Shown here piece by piece: positions 17,270 through 26,819 of a stretch of 64,000 nucleotides of DNA. The notes under the pieces were generated by a model that had not been told where the DNA came from, did not search any database, and saw only the letters and a list, made by a program, of their open reading frames with translations. Source of the DNA: an uncultured Lachnospiraceae bacterium (GTDB taxonomy: Bacteria; Bacillota; Clostridia; Lachnospirales; Lachnospiraceae). The translations under genes were made by a program, and so were the position numbers. Within the stretch, counting starts at the first letter, position 1. The number at the start of each line of letters is the position of its first letter. The stretch is taken from NCBI GenBank assembly GCA_934320895.1, contig CAKRFY010000003.1, positions 62,001-126,000 on the forward strand, read 5' to 3'.

Positions 17270-18691
17270 ATGAAAAATTATGACCCGTATAAAAAGACGA
17301 TATTATTTTTTGCATCGCTCATAAATATAGCATTGATGGCATTGGTCTTTTCATATTCATGGTACCATTATTATGCAGGAACCATGTTTGTGACAACATT
17401 TTACAGAAGAGGACATTATGCGATCATAGGTTTATATGCAATGATATTGTTCTTTTTTTCGACAATGTATGGAAGTATGAAGATAGGACAATACAGACGG
17501 TTAGAAGTTATGTTGTCGCAGTACTTAAGTCTTTTTTTGTCAAATGTGCTGATGTATTTTGTTATATGTCTTCTTGCATTTGGAATTGTAAATCCGTTGG
17601 ATCTGATAGTTACTATGGCAGTAGAAATGGTTGTATCCACGATATGGAATTTCATTATTATACATTTCTATAACAGAATATTTCAGCCGTGGAAAATACT
17701 TCTTATATATGGAGAAAGACCAGCAGCAGATCTTGTATATAAAGTTGAAGCAAGAAGAGATAAATATGCGATATATGATGCTGTAAATATAGATGAAGGG
17801 ATTGAAAAAATAGCAGAAAAAATGAAGAGATTTCAGGCTGTTATAATAGGTGACATATCGGCTGAAAAGAGAAATGACATGCTTAAATACTGCTATGCAA
17901 ATAAGGTAAGAGCATATGTAATACCAAAGATTTCAGATATAATACTTATGGGAGCTGACCGTATTCATGTATTTGATACACCGTTTCTTCTATCGAAAGG
18001 TTACACATTGAGTTTTGACCAGAGATTGTTTAAAAGAATTTTAGACCTTGTTATAGCGATACCGATGTTTGTTATAGCATTGCCATTTATGCTGATTACA
18101 GCTATGGCTATTAAACTGTACGATGGTGGACCTGTATTTTACAAGCAGGTAAGGTGTACAAAATATGAGCGTAAATTTAATATCTACAAATTCAGAAGCA
18201 TGGTAGTCGATGCTGAGAGTGATGGAGTGGCAAAGCTTGCAAAAGAAAATGATGACAGGATAACACCGGTAGGCAGATTTATAAGAGCAACGCGTATTGA
18301 TGAATTGCCACAATTGTTTAATATAATAAAAGGGGATATGTCATTTGTAGGCCCAAGGCCTGAAAGACCTGAGATAATGAAGCAGTATTGTGAGGAAATG
18401 CCTGAGTTTTTATTTAGAACAAGAGTTAAGGCTGGGCTTACAGGATATGCACAAGTATATGGTAAGTACAATACTACACCGTATGATAAATTAAAACTTG
18501 ATCTGTTTTATATTGAAAATTATTCATTGTGGACAGATATAAAGCTTATACTTATGACTGTTAAGACTGTGCTCAAAAAGGATGCGACAGAGGGTGTGGC
18601 ATCGGATCAGACGACAGCTGAGAAAAATGAGGATAAGTCTAAGGAGTCGGTTGAAAAGATAGTTAAAGAGATTGTGAAGAACAACCAGTAG
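17270..18691 (+). CDS. Polyprenyl glycosylphosphotransferase (initiating sugar transferase)
   Basis: 473 aa. Four N-terminal membrane segments (about 10-125), a cytosolic nucleotide-binding-like domain (about 140-240), a fifth membrane hairpin (about 260-285), then the bacterial sugar transferase domain with FKRILDL, KFRSMVVDAE, RIDELPQLFNI and GDMSFVGPRPERPE. It transfers a sugar-1-phosphate from a UDP sugar to undecaprenyl phosphate, starting the repeat unit (WbaP/CpsE type). The last 30 residues are a Lys/Glu-rich tail. First gene of the plus-strand locus. Which sugar is used (glucose or galactose) is unknown. Confidence 0.94.
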   Translation: MKNYDPYKKTILFFASLINIALMALVFSYSWYHYYAGTMFVTTFYRRGHYAIIGLYAMILFFFSTMYGSMKIGQYRRLEVMLSQYLSLFLSNVLMYFVICLLAFGIVNPLDLIVTMAVEMVVSTIWNFIIIHFYNRIFQPWKILLIYGERPAADLVYKVEARRDKYAIYDAVNIDEGIEKIAEKMKRFQAVIIGDISAEKRNDMLKYCYANKVRAYVIPKISDIILMGADRIHVFDTPFLLSKGYTLSFDQRLFKRILDLVIAIPMFVIALPFMLITAMAIKLYDGGPVFYKQVRCTKYERKFNIYKFRSMVVDAESDGVAKLAKENDDRITPVGRFIRATRIDELPQLFNIIKGDMSFVGPRPERPEIMKQYCEEMPEFLFRTRVKAGLTGYAQVYGKYNTTPYDKLKLDLFYIENYSLWTDIKLILMTVKTVLKKDATEGVASDQTTAEKNEDKSKESVEKIVKEIVKNNQ

Positions 18692-18701
18692 ATAGGATGA
18701 A

Positions 18702-19931
18702 ATGAGGGGAGTTATGCAACAGAACCGTAATACTAAAAAGTTAAAAAAGGTGCTGATAGTTACAAGAGTGAGTGGATTTGTGCCACAATTTGAGATGAAC
18801 AATGTGAAAATACTTCAGGAAATGGGATATGAAGTACATTATGCTGCAAATTTTAATACAATTGTATATGGTGAGGATAACAAAAGGCTTGATGGAACAG
18901 GTATTATATGTCACCAAATAGATTTTGAGCGTTCACCATTTTCAAAAAATGTAAAAATCGCATATAAACAGATTGAAGAGTTGATGTTTAATGGGGAATA
19001 TGATCTTATACATTGTCATATGCCTATGAGTGGTGTCATAGCGAGGGTTGCAGCTCAAAAAGTAAGAAAAAAAACTGGAAGAAAAGTACCTGTTATATAT
19101 ACTGCACATGGGTTACATTTTTATAATGGAGCACCGATAAAAAATTGGATATATTATCCTATAGAAAGATATTTGGCAAGATATACAGATTGTTTGATAC
19201 TTATAAATAAAGAGGACTATAAAAGAGCAGGTAGATTTCCAGTGCGTGGAAAAGTTGAGCATACTATGGGCATAGGAATGAAACTGTCAAAATATGAAAA
19301 ATACAGTGGAAAAATAAAAGGGAAATGTGAAAGAAATATATATAAAAGGTTTGGAATTATTAAAGATGACAATATAATCGTTAGTGTAGGAGAATTAAGT
19401 AAGAGGAAAAACCACATGTGTGTAATAGAAGCGATGGCTCAGCTTAAAGATCTGAACATATCGTACATTATATGTGGAACTGGAGCAATGGAAAGTGAGT
19501 TGAAACAGAAAGTAAAGGAACTTGGAGTTGAAAAACAAGTTATTTTTGCGGGATATGTAAACGATGTGCCAGATGTACTTTCAGAATGTGATTGTTTTGT
19601 GTTTCCATCTTTTCAAGAGGGGCTTCCTGTAGCTGTTATGGAGGCAATGGCTGTAGGACTTCCAGTTATAGCATCGGAAATAAGAGGGATAACAGATCTG
19701 ATAGAGCATGCAAAGGGAGGTTATCTTGTACATGGCTTTGAACCAGTTGATTATGCAGTGAAAATAAGAAGGATGTTTACGGAAAAGTATGGAAAAAGTG
19801 CTGTGCCAAGAGAACAGCGCAGACAACAGATGGGAGAGTTTAACAGGGAGAAAGTAAAAGAATTTGATATTGGGATAGTAGAGAGAAAGATGCGACAGAT
19901 ATATGAAGAATTTGATGGAACTGTCGTATAG
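18702..19931 (+). CDS. Glycosyltransferase family 4
   Basis: 409 aa GT-B enzyme. N-terminal Rossmann domain with an IHCHMPMSGVIAR segment, C-terminal nucleotide-sugar domain with SVGELSKRKNH, IICGTGAMESEL and the E-x7-E motif in PSFQEGLPVAVMEAMAVGLP. Retaining transferase, resembling EpsD/WbpA-operon GT4 proteins that add an early sugar to the lipid-linked unit. Two ATGs (18702 and 18714) are possible; the second has its GGGG site only two bases away, so the first is kept. Confidence 0.93.
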   Translation: MRGVMQQNRNTKKLKKVLIVTRVSGFVPQFEMNNVKILQEMGYEVHYAANFNTIVYGEDNKRLDGTGIICHQIDFERSPFSKNVKIAYKQIEELMFNGEYDLIHCHMPMSGVIARVAAQKVRKKTGRKVPVIYTAHGLHFYNGAPIKNWIYYPIERYLARYTDCLILINKEDYKRAGRFPVRGKVEHTMGIGMKLSKYEKYSGKIKGKCERNIYKRFGIIKDDNIIVSVGELSKRKNHMCVIEAMAQLKDLNISYIICGTGAMESELKQKVKELGVEKQVIFAGYVNDVPDVLSECDCFVFPSFQEGLPVAVMEAMAVGLPVIASEIRGITDLIEHAKGGYLVHGFEPVDYAVKIRRMFTEKYGKSAVPREQRRQQMGEFNREKVKEFDIGIVERKMRQIYEEFDGTVV

Positions 19932-19988
19932 TTATAGTATGTATGTGGGATGAAAAAATAGCAGATAGAAAATGTGGAGGCAAGCGGA

Positions 19989-20987
19989 TTGGAAACTAAA
20001 ATCATACAGATATTAATGTCTACATACAATGGTGAAGAATATTTGAGAGAGCAGATAGAAAGTATTATACAGCAGGATTGTGAAGAAAAGACAGGGACAA
20101 AAATAAAACTTTTTATAAGAGATGATGGATCAAAAGATAGAACACAAATGATAATTAAAGAGTATGTTGCTAAATACCCTGAAACTATACAATGGTATCA
20201 GGGAAAAAATATCGGAGTGATAAAAAGTTTTTTTGAACTGATAGAAAAATCAGATGATAATGCGACATACTATGCATTTGCAGATCAGGATGATTATTGG
20301 CATAAAGATAAGCTTAGTGCAGGTATAAAACATATTGATAAAATGTCAGAAGAAAGGGACACAAAGAAAAACATACCGTTGCTTTATTGTTGCAGTCCAT
20401 TGCTGGTAGATGAAGAACTAAAAGAACTTAACAACGAAATGACGAGAAAGGCAAAGAAACCTGCTTTTGAAAATGCCGTGGTGGAAAACATAGTGACAGG
20501 CTGCACTATTGTTATGAATAAAACGCTTAGAAATATGGTTAAGGCATATCAGCCAGATTTTACGGTAATGCATGATTGGTGGTTCTATCTTCTTGCGAGC
20601 TGTTATGGAAAAGTTTATTATGATATAGAGCAGCATATAAGTTACAGGCAGCATGGGACAAATACGGTAGGATATAACACAAGTAAAATAAAAGAGTTAA
20701 GGGACAGGTTAAAAAGATTTAAAGGAAACAGACAAAATATCACAAAACAGCTTTCCGAACTAATAAGTATACACAAGCTGTATGTTAAAAAAAATCCTAA
20801 AAGTAGTATATTACGGAGTAAAGAGGTTAAACGAAAAATGGATATAGCTATAGGACTTGTAAAGTACAGCAGTAAATTGAGGTATCTGCCTGAGAGAGTG
20901 AGAATTCTTAGAAAAAGTGGGATATTCCGTCAGAGAAAAGTTGATAACATAATATTTAAATTGATACTTTTATCGGGAAGTTATTAG
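19989..20987 (+). CDS. Glycosyltransferase family 2 (rhamnosyltransferase-like)
   Basis: About 332 aa GT-A enzyme: IQILMSTYNGEEYLREQIESI, IRDDGSKDRT for UDP binding and FADQDDYW as the DXD region. The motif set resembles rhamnosyl/galactosyl transferases of capsule loci. Start is taken as TTG 19989, eight bases after GTGGAGG (19974-19980); a GTG start at 19974 would lie inside the ribosome site. The C-terminal 100 residues are basic and probably membrane-associated. Confidence 0.88.
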   Translation: METKIIQILMSTYNGEEYLREQIESIIQQDCEEKTGTKIKLFIRDDGSKDRTQMIIKEYVAKYPETIQWYQGKNIGVIKSFFELIEKSDDNATYYAFADQDDYWHKDKLSAGIKHIDKMSEERDTKKNIPLLYCCSPLLVDEELKELNNEMTRKAKKPAFENAVVENIVTGCTIVMNKTLRNMVKAYQPDFTVMHDWWFYLLASCYGKVYYDIEQHISYRQHGTNTVGYNTSKIKELRDRLKRFKGNRQNITKQLSELISIHKLYVKKNPKSSILRSKEVKRKMDIAIGLVKYSSKLRYLPERVRILRKSGIFRQRKVDNIIFKLILLSGSY

Positions 20988-20997
20988 GAGAAAGAAG

Positions 20998-22680
20998 ATG
21001 GGAAAGGCAGATAAAGTTATTGGGTATTTAAAAGATTATGGTTTTAGAAATACTATAAAAAAGCTGTATTATAGATTTGATGTGAAATATGTGAAAGGTA
21101 AAAAATACTATCCGATTACTATTCCGGAAAAACAGAGAAAATATGAAATGGCATATAGACCTGAAAAAGCTGTGAAAATAAGCATAATAGTACCAGTATA
21201 TAATACACAGCGGGATTTTTTTGTACAAATGATGGAATCAGTGATAGAACAGACATATGCAGATTGGGAATTATGTCTGGCAGATGCAAGTGATAAGGAG
21301 CATATTTATATAGAAGAAATTTCCAATGAATATATGAAAAATGACAGTAGGATAAAATATAAAAAACTTCAGTCAAATAATGGAATATCAGAAAATTCAA
21401 ATAGTGCAGTAAAAATGGCACATGGTGATTATATTATGCTTCTTGATCATGATGATATGCTTCATCCATCAGCGTTATATAGTGTAGCAAGGACGATTGA
21501 TTTAGAAGGGGCAGAGTTTATTTATAGTGATGAACTGTCATTTGATAAAACACCTGACAGAATACAGAGTATAAATCTTAAGCCTGACTTTTCATGGGAG
21601 ATGATAAGATACAATAATTTTATATGCCATCTCACCACATTTAAAAGGGAGTTATTTGAAGAAGTAGGCGGATTTGATAAAGGTGTTGATGGCGCACAAG
21701 ATTATGATATTTTTTTAAAAATACTTGAGAAAACTGATAAAGTATCTCATATACAGAGTGTATTATATTATTGGAGAATACATGCTGTATCATCTGCATC
21801 AGGAAACGAGGCTAAACCATATATAATAAAAGCTGGTAAAGAGGCACTGAGTGGTCATCTTAAGAGAAAAAGAATAGGGTATGATAGTATATTATCTGAA
21901 TTTGGACATGGACCGTTTTATCATATAATATATAAAGTTGATAAAAATAGGAAAGTGATCGTAGTTGCCCAGGATGAAAAAACGAAAATAGAATTGTTAA
22001 ACGAGGTGTCTGGTATTTCTAAAAACAAGAAATATAATATAAGTATAGTAGATACATCGGAATTAGAAAAAATTAAAAACAATGAAAATATGTTTTCTGA
22101 AATTTTAAAACACGATATAGTAATCATGGCAAGAAAGGGGTTTAAAGTTAAAAATCTGCTCGATGATAGACAAGGGACGCTGCTTGATGAACTAACAGGC
22201 TGTCTTGAACCGGATGAAAATAAGGCAGTGTCAAATACAATGGTCGATTACAAGGGTAGATATCTAAACGCTGGATGGTGCTATGATCAGGCATGTGGTG
22301 AAAAGATAAGACCTTTGTACAGAGGAGTTTCAATAAAAGATCCAGGGTATATGAACAGACTGCATTTCAGGCAGACAGTATCACTTTTAGATGGAAGTAT
22401 GCTTGCGGTAAAAACTGATATATTTAAAAAGTGGCTTGACACAAAGATTGATTTTACAGATATAAATAGCATATTTAGTCGTCAGAGTTGGTTTGAAATA
22501 TGTATGAATGTAAAAACTGAACATGCTAATTGTATTGTAACGCCATATTATCCGGCAATTGCTGACAAAAGGAAACAAAGACAATTAGATAAATGTAAAG
22601 TAGATTTTAGAATAAAGGATAGAGATATTTATTTAAATAAAAATATGGAAGTTTTCGGTAAAAACTATTTTTTATGGTAA
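20998..22680 (+). CDS. Two-domain GT2 protein: active first domain, degenerate second
   Basis: 560 aa. Residues 1-55 are a basic leader. Residues 60-300 form a GT2 domain with ISIIVPVYNT, a DHDD metal motif, YSDELSFD and GAQDYDIFLK. Residues about 320-560 align by eye with the second GT2 domain of the 26820 gene, but key positions are lost: DIVIMARKGF replaces the LLLNDDME metal segment and the D-E-x-F-x-x-A-Y-N-D region is unrecognisable. The second half therefore looks like a non-catalytic binding domain. The neighbouring 22780 gene has the opposite pattern. Confidence 0.88.
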   Translation: MGKADKVIGYLKDYGFRNTIKKLYYRFDVKYVKGKKYYPITIPEKQRKYEMAYRPEKAVKISIIVPVYNTQRDFFVQMMESVIEQTYADWELCLADASDKEHIYIEEISNEYMKNDSRIKYKKLQSNNGISENSNSAVKMAHGDYIMLLDHDDMLHPSALYSVARTIDLEGAEFIYSDELSFDKTPDRIQSINLKPDFSWEMIRYNNFICHLTTFKRELFEEVGGFDKGVDGAQDYDIFLKILEKTDKVSHIQSVLYYWRIHAVSSASGNEAKPYIIKAGKEALSGHLKRKRIGYDSILSEFGHGPFYHIIYKVDKNRKVIVVAQDEKTKIELLNEVSGISKNKKYNISIVDTSELEKIKNNENMFSEILKHDIVIMARKGFKVKNLLDDRQGTLLDELTGCLEPDENKAVSNTMVDYKGRYLNAGWCYDQACGEKIRPLYRGVSIKDPGYMNRLHFRQTVSLLDGSMLAVKTDIFKKWLDTKIDFTDINSIFSRQSWFEICMNVKTEHANCIVTPYYPAIADKRKQRQLDKCKVDFRIKDRDIYLNKNMEVFGKNYFLW

Positions 22681-22699
22681 AAAAACATTGTATATATAG

Positions 22700-22728
22700 T
22701 TGAAAAATAAATTAAAATTCGGTAAAAT
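22700..22728 (+). promoter_or_regulatory. Internal promoter in the glycopolymer locus
   Basis: TTGAAA (22700-22705), 17-base spacer, TAAAAT (22723-22728) in the 99-base gap before the next glycosyltransferase. It would let the downstream half, including the ABC exporter, be transcribed separately. Confidence 0.6.
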
Positions 22729-22779
22729 AATAATTTATGTATTATGTGAGAAAGTCAGTTTGTTGGAGGAGGTTATATT

Positions 22780-24627
22780 TTGAGTGATTTAAAAGCGAAA
22801 TTCAGGTACATTTTGTGTTCTAATAGTTTTACAAATTCAATGCTCAAAATATATTTTGGAATTAAAAAAGAGGGAGTATCACATATAAGAGAAGTATTAA
22901 AAAATGAACATTATAATAGAAAATACAGAAAACCATGGAGTGTCACGAAAAAAGAAATCTTAAGACAGAGACATTTATGTGAGGATGATAAAACTAAAGT
23001 GTTAGTTGGCATAGAGTGTGTGGACAGCTCATATGAAAAGATATGTTCAAGTATCGTAGCTATTGCTGAGCAGAGTGTTTATGGTAAATGTGAGGTAATA
23101 TGCATAAAGTTATCTGAAAATTATAAAAGAAGGCTTGAGAATGATTTGGATAGTATATCTGCTGTAAAAGTAAGTTATGCAGATAAGCATGAAAATGTAA
23201 AAGATTTTCTTCAAAATAAAAAATTTGATTATTATGGGGAAATCAAGGCGGGGGATGTATTACATCCGTATACAGTATTTTTTTTATTAAAAGAATATAG
23301 GGACAATGGACTTAAAAAGTTATTTTATTATGATGAATGGCGGTTTGAAGAAAGTGTAAAAAAAGCATATAGTCATGATTACAAAAGCGATTTTTCCGTT
23401 ATATCATTGTATTCAAAAAATTATATTGGAAAGTTTTTCTTTACATATGTAGGATTGTATACCGAAATTAATGGTTTTGATGAAAGCAAAAAAAACGTAT
23501 GTTATTATGATTATCTTTTAAGATTTATAGAAGAGGAAAAGAAAAGTTTTATTGATGAATATAAGCAATATGATAAGAAGAAATTTATCGGATATATTAA
23601 GAGTCAGATATGTCATATAACTGAACCGATGTATTATAAGCAATGCAGCCGTAGTTCATTGGAAGATGATACAAAGAGGTTTGAAAACGAACTAGATGAA
23701 ATTGGAGTTTTAAAAGAACATTTTAATAGATGTGATGTAAAAGCTGATATAAGGTATGATGAAGAAAAACATATGAGGCATATTTGTTTTCCAGTGGAGA
23801 AAGGTGCAAAGGTTTCAATAGTCATTCCAAATAAAGAACATAAAATAGATTTGAAAAGGTGCATAGATTCTATTTTACAAAGGACATGCTATCCGGATTA
23901 TGAGATAATAGTTGTCGAAAATGGCAGTACATCAGATGAAATAGAAAGCTATTATAATGAAATATCAAAAATAGAAAATATAAAAGTGTGCAGATGGAAT
24001 AAGGGATTTAATTATTCTGCAATAAATAATTATGGTGTGGGATATGCGTCAGGCGAATATATAGTTTTATTAAATAATGATATAGAAATAATATCAGAAA
24101 ACTGGATTGAAGAAATGCTTATGTATGCACAGATGCAGAATGTTGGCGTAGTAGGATGTATGCTATATTATCCTGATGATACCATTCAGCATGCAGGAGT
24201 TATACTTGGAATTGGTGGGGTGGCAGGTCATTCGCACAAGCACGTTAAGGCTTTTGAAGAAGGATATAATAAAAGACTAATGTATGTTCAGGAATTAAGT
24301 GCTGTTACGGCGGCATGCATGATGACGAAAAAGAGCATATACGAGGATATTGGTGGTCTGGATGAAAAATTTGAGGTTGCATTTAATGATATTGATTATT
24401 GTATGAGAATAAGAAAAGTTGGATTTGAAGTTATATTCACACCATATGCAAAGATGTACCATTATGAGTCTGTGAGCAGAGGATATGAGACTACTGAAGC
24501 TAAAGAAAAAAGATTTCGTGGTGAAACTGAACGTTTTTTGGGTAAATGGGGAACAGAGATTAAAAATGGGGATGAATTTTATAACCCACATCTGACATTA
24601 AAATATGAAAATTTTGAATTAAAATAA
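22780..24627 (+). CDS. Two-domain GT2 protein: degenerate first domain, active second
   Basis: 615 aa. Residues about 60-280 keep the outline of a GT2 domain but have lost its catalytic residues: EIKAGDVLHP stands where the paralogue has FMDCDDVLAK, and the acidic AQDYD site is VCYYDY. Residues about 345-600 are an intact GT2 domain: VSIVIPNKEH, VENGSTSDE, VLLNNDIEI, and GLDEKFEVAFNDIDYCMR. Start is TTG 22780 behind GGAGGAGG. Probably acts with the 20998 product as a split version of the 26820 two-domain enzyme. Confidence 0.88.
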   Translation: MSDLKAKFRYILCSNSFTNSMLKIYFGIKKEGVSHIREVLKNEHYNRKYRKPWSVTKKEILRQRHLCEDDKTKVLVGIECVDSSYEKICSSIVAIAEQSVYGKCEVICIKLSENYKRRLENDLDSISAVKVSYADKHENVKDFLQNKKFDYYGEIKAGDVLHPYTVFFLLKEYRDNGLKKLFYYDEWRFEESVKKAYSHDYKSDFSVISLYSKNYIGKFFFTYVGLYTEINGFDESKKNVCYYDYLLRFIEEEKKSFIDEYKQYDKKKFIGYIKSQICHITEPMYYKQCSRSSLEDDTKRFENELDEIGVLKEHFNRCDVKADIRYDEEKHMRHICFPVEKGAKVSIVIPNKEHKIDLKRCIDSILQRTCYPDYEIIVVENGSTSDEIESYYNEISKIENIKVCRWNKGFNYSAINNYGVGYASGEYIVLLNNDIEIISENWIEEMLMYAQMQNVGVVGCMLYYPDDTIQHAGVILGIGGVAGHSHKHVKAFEEGYNKRLMYVQELSAVTAACMMTKKSIYEDIGGLDEKFEVAFNDIDYCMRIRKVGFEVIFTPYAKMYHYESVSRGYETTEAKEKRFRGETERFLGKWGTEIKNGDEFYNPHLTLKYENFELK

Positions 24628-24646
24628 AAATGGAGATTAATATCTT

Positions 24647-25474
24647 ATGAAACAAAGAAAAAAAATGCCAGCAGCAGTGTGTATGCTTAGGGAAAGTTTT
24701 GAGAGTAAGAGTATGATTTTCAATCTTGCAAAAAACGATTTTAAGACAAAATATGCTGGTTCATATCTTGGAATAATATGGGCATTTGTTCAGCCTGTTA
24801 TAACTATATTATTGTATTGGTTTGTATTTCAAGTTGGGTTCAGAAGTCGTCCACTTGGAGACTATCCATTTGTTTTATGGCTTACTGCGGGGCTGGTGCC
24901 ATGGTTTTTCTTTAGTGATGCATGGAATGGCGCAACAAATAGCCTTTTGGAATATAGTTTTCTTGTAAAGAAAGTAGTATTTAATATTGGCATATTGCCT
25001 GTTATAAAAATATTTTCAGCATTTTTTGTAAATATTTTTTTTACGATATTTATGGTACTTTTATTTATGTTTAATGGCTATATGCCGACAGTGCATACAT
25101 TACAGTTGTTATATAGTCTTTTATGCATTATCGCGTTGTGCTGGGCCATGTCATATTTCACATCATCAATAATAGTATTTATAAGGGATCTGGGGCATTT
25201 GCTTGGAATAGTTCTGCAGATCCTTATGTGGATGACACCTATAATGTGGGATATCGGAATGGTTCAGCAGAGCTATCCATGGCTTGCGTCAGTTTTAAAA
25301 ATCAATCCGGTATTTTATATTGTACAAAGTTACAGAGATGCTATGTTTTCGGGAAAGTGGTTTTGGGAAAGACCAGTCTGGTCATTGTATTTTTGGATAT
25401 TAGTATTAGTGATTTTTATGATCGGAGCACATGTTTTTCAGAGACTCAGACCTCATTTTGCGGATGTTTTATAA
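24647..25474 (+). CDS. ABC-2 polysaccharide export permease (Wzm/TagG type)
   Basis: 275 aa, six membrane segments. N-terminal amphipathic part LAKNDFKTKYAGSYLGIIWAFVQP is typical of O-antigen/teichoic acid export permeases. It moves an undecaprenyl-linked polymer across the membrane with the ATPase encoded 102 bases downstream. In Gram-positive bacteria the closest functional analogue is TarG. Confidence 0.94.
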   Translation: MKQRKKMPAAVCMLRESFESKSMIFNLAKNDFKTKYAGSYLGIIWAFVQPVITILLYWFVFQVGFRSRPLGDYPFVLWLTAGLVPWFFFSDAWNGATNSLLEYSFLVKKVVFNIGILPVIKIFSAFFVNIFFTIFMVLLFMFNGYMPTVHTLQLLYSLLCIIALCWAMSYFTSSIIVFIRDLGHLLGIVLQILMWMTPIMWDIGMVQQSYPWLASVLKINPVFYIVQSYRDAMFSGKWFWERPVWSLYFWILVLVIFMIGAHVFQRLRPHFADVL

Positions 25475-25491
25475 TGGATGATAGTGTTATG

Positions 25492-25528
25492 AGCAAGTAG
25501 CAGAGCGGATTGCGAATATTCGCTTGAC
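25492..25528 (+). repeat. Hairpin repeat element, copy B
   Basis: AGCGGAT, loop TGCGAAT, ATTCGCT: the stem has a G-U pair where other copies have G-C, so pairing is kept. It lies between the permease stop (18 bases) and the ATPase start (49 bases). Confidence 0.9.
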
Positions 25529-25576
25529 AAAGGTTTTTAGCAGAGGAATTACAGGTGACAGAAAGGAACTTTACGG

Positions 25577-26773
25577 ATGGAAAAGGGTTCGATAGAAGTA
25601 AGAAATTTGTCAAAAGTGTATCATTTATATAACAGGTCAAGTGACAGGATACGCGAAACATTTAGTATAAAGAAGAAAAAGTATTCCAGAGATCATTATG
25701 CATTGAAAAATATAAATCTGAGTATAAGCCACGGGGAATCTGTTGGAATTGTTGGAACAAATGGCTCCGGTAAATCTACATTATTAAAATTGATTACGGG
25801 TGTTGTCTCACCTACTGAAGGTCAGATAAACACAGGTGGAAAGATTGCTGCACTTCTTGAACTTGGAGCGGGATTTAATCCAGAATATACTGGCATAGAA
25901 AACATATATCTCAATGGCACAATGATGGGATATACAGAAGAAGAAATGAAGAAAAGAGTTCCTGATATTGTAAAATTTGCGGATATAGGTGATTTTATGG
26001 AGCAGCCTGTGAAATCATATTCAAGTGGAATGTTTGCAAGACTTGCATTTGCTGTGTCGATAAATGTTGAACCAGATATTCTTATTGTTGATGAGGCATT
26101 GTCAGTGGGGGATACAAGATTTCAGGTTAAATGTATAGATAAAATGAGGGAACTTCAGGAAAAGGGAACGACCATTTTATTTGTAACACATGCAATAGAG
26201 CAGATAAAAAGATTCTGTACAAGAGCAATCTGGATAAAAAATGGTGAACTTATAGAAGACGGAGAAGCAAGTCAGATTGTCGATATTTATGATAACTATA
26301 TGAAATATGGTGATAGAAAGATTGAGAAAGTAAATAATGAAACTGAATTTATGCTTCCTGAAAGTTCTGAATTTCTTGCGGTTATACAGAAAGTATCAAT
26401 AAATAAAAATATGTTTAAATCATTTGAAAAGCTTGAAGTTGAGGTGACATATGATGTTTATGATGAAAATATGGAGGATCTTCAAGTAGGAGTAGCATTT
26501 TACAGTCTTGACAGGAAGATTTATGTATTTGGACCGAATACAAATTTGGATAAAGTTTCTGTGCCACAGAAACAAGGTAGACATGTTGTGAAATATACGA
26601 TTCCAGAGCTAACACTCATAAGCGGGGATTATACTGTTGATGTTGGAATATTTAATAGTGGTGGTATAGTAAACCTTGATTATAAGAATAATTGTGAAAA
26701 GTTTTCAGTTGCAAATGAGTATTTCTCAGAAGGTATGTTTTATCTTAAACATCAATGGAAGATGGAAAAATAA
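25577..26773 (+). CDS. ABC polysaccharide export ATPase with C-terminal binding domain (Wzt type)
   Basis: 398 aa. Nucleotide-binding domain 1-245: Walker A GTNGSGKST at 60-68, signature YSSGM around 148-152, Walker B ILIVDEALSVGD. Residues 250-398 are an extra immunoglobulin-like beta domain, as in Wzt proteins that recognise the modified non-reducing end of the polymer before export. That domain suggests a capped or modified chain, consistent with sulfate and choline genes downstream. RBS AAGGAA upstream of ATG 25577. Confidence 0.94.
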   Translation: MEKGSIEVRNLSKVYHLYNRSSDRIRETFSIKKKKYSRDHYALKNINLSISHGESVGIVGTNGSGKSTLLKLITGVVSPTEGQINTGGKIAALLELGAGFNPEYTGIENIYLNGTMMGYTEEEMKKRVPDIVKFADIGDFMEQPVKSYSSGMFARLAFAVSINVEPDILIVDEALSVGDTRFQVKCIDKMRELQEKGTTILFVTHAIEQIKRFCTRAIWIKNGELIEDGEASQIVDIYDNYMKYGDRKIEKVNNETEFMLPESSEFLAVIQKVSINKNMFKSFEKLEVEVTYDVYDENMEDLQVGVAFYSLDRKIYVFGPNTNLDKVSVPQKQGRHVVKYTIPELTLISGDYTVDVGIFNSGGIVNLDYKNNCEKFSVANEYFSEGMFYLKHQWKMEK

Positions 26774-26819
26774 TTTTGCATGCAAATAATAAATAGGTAT
26801 ATAAGAGGAAAAATATAAA

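Noticed and set aside
19983..19992. Eighth copy of the hairpin element (AAGCGGATTG before the GT2 gene)
   Set aside because: Only a 10-base match; no second arm and no lead sequence, so probably chance.
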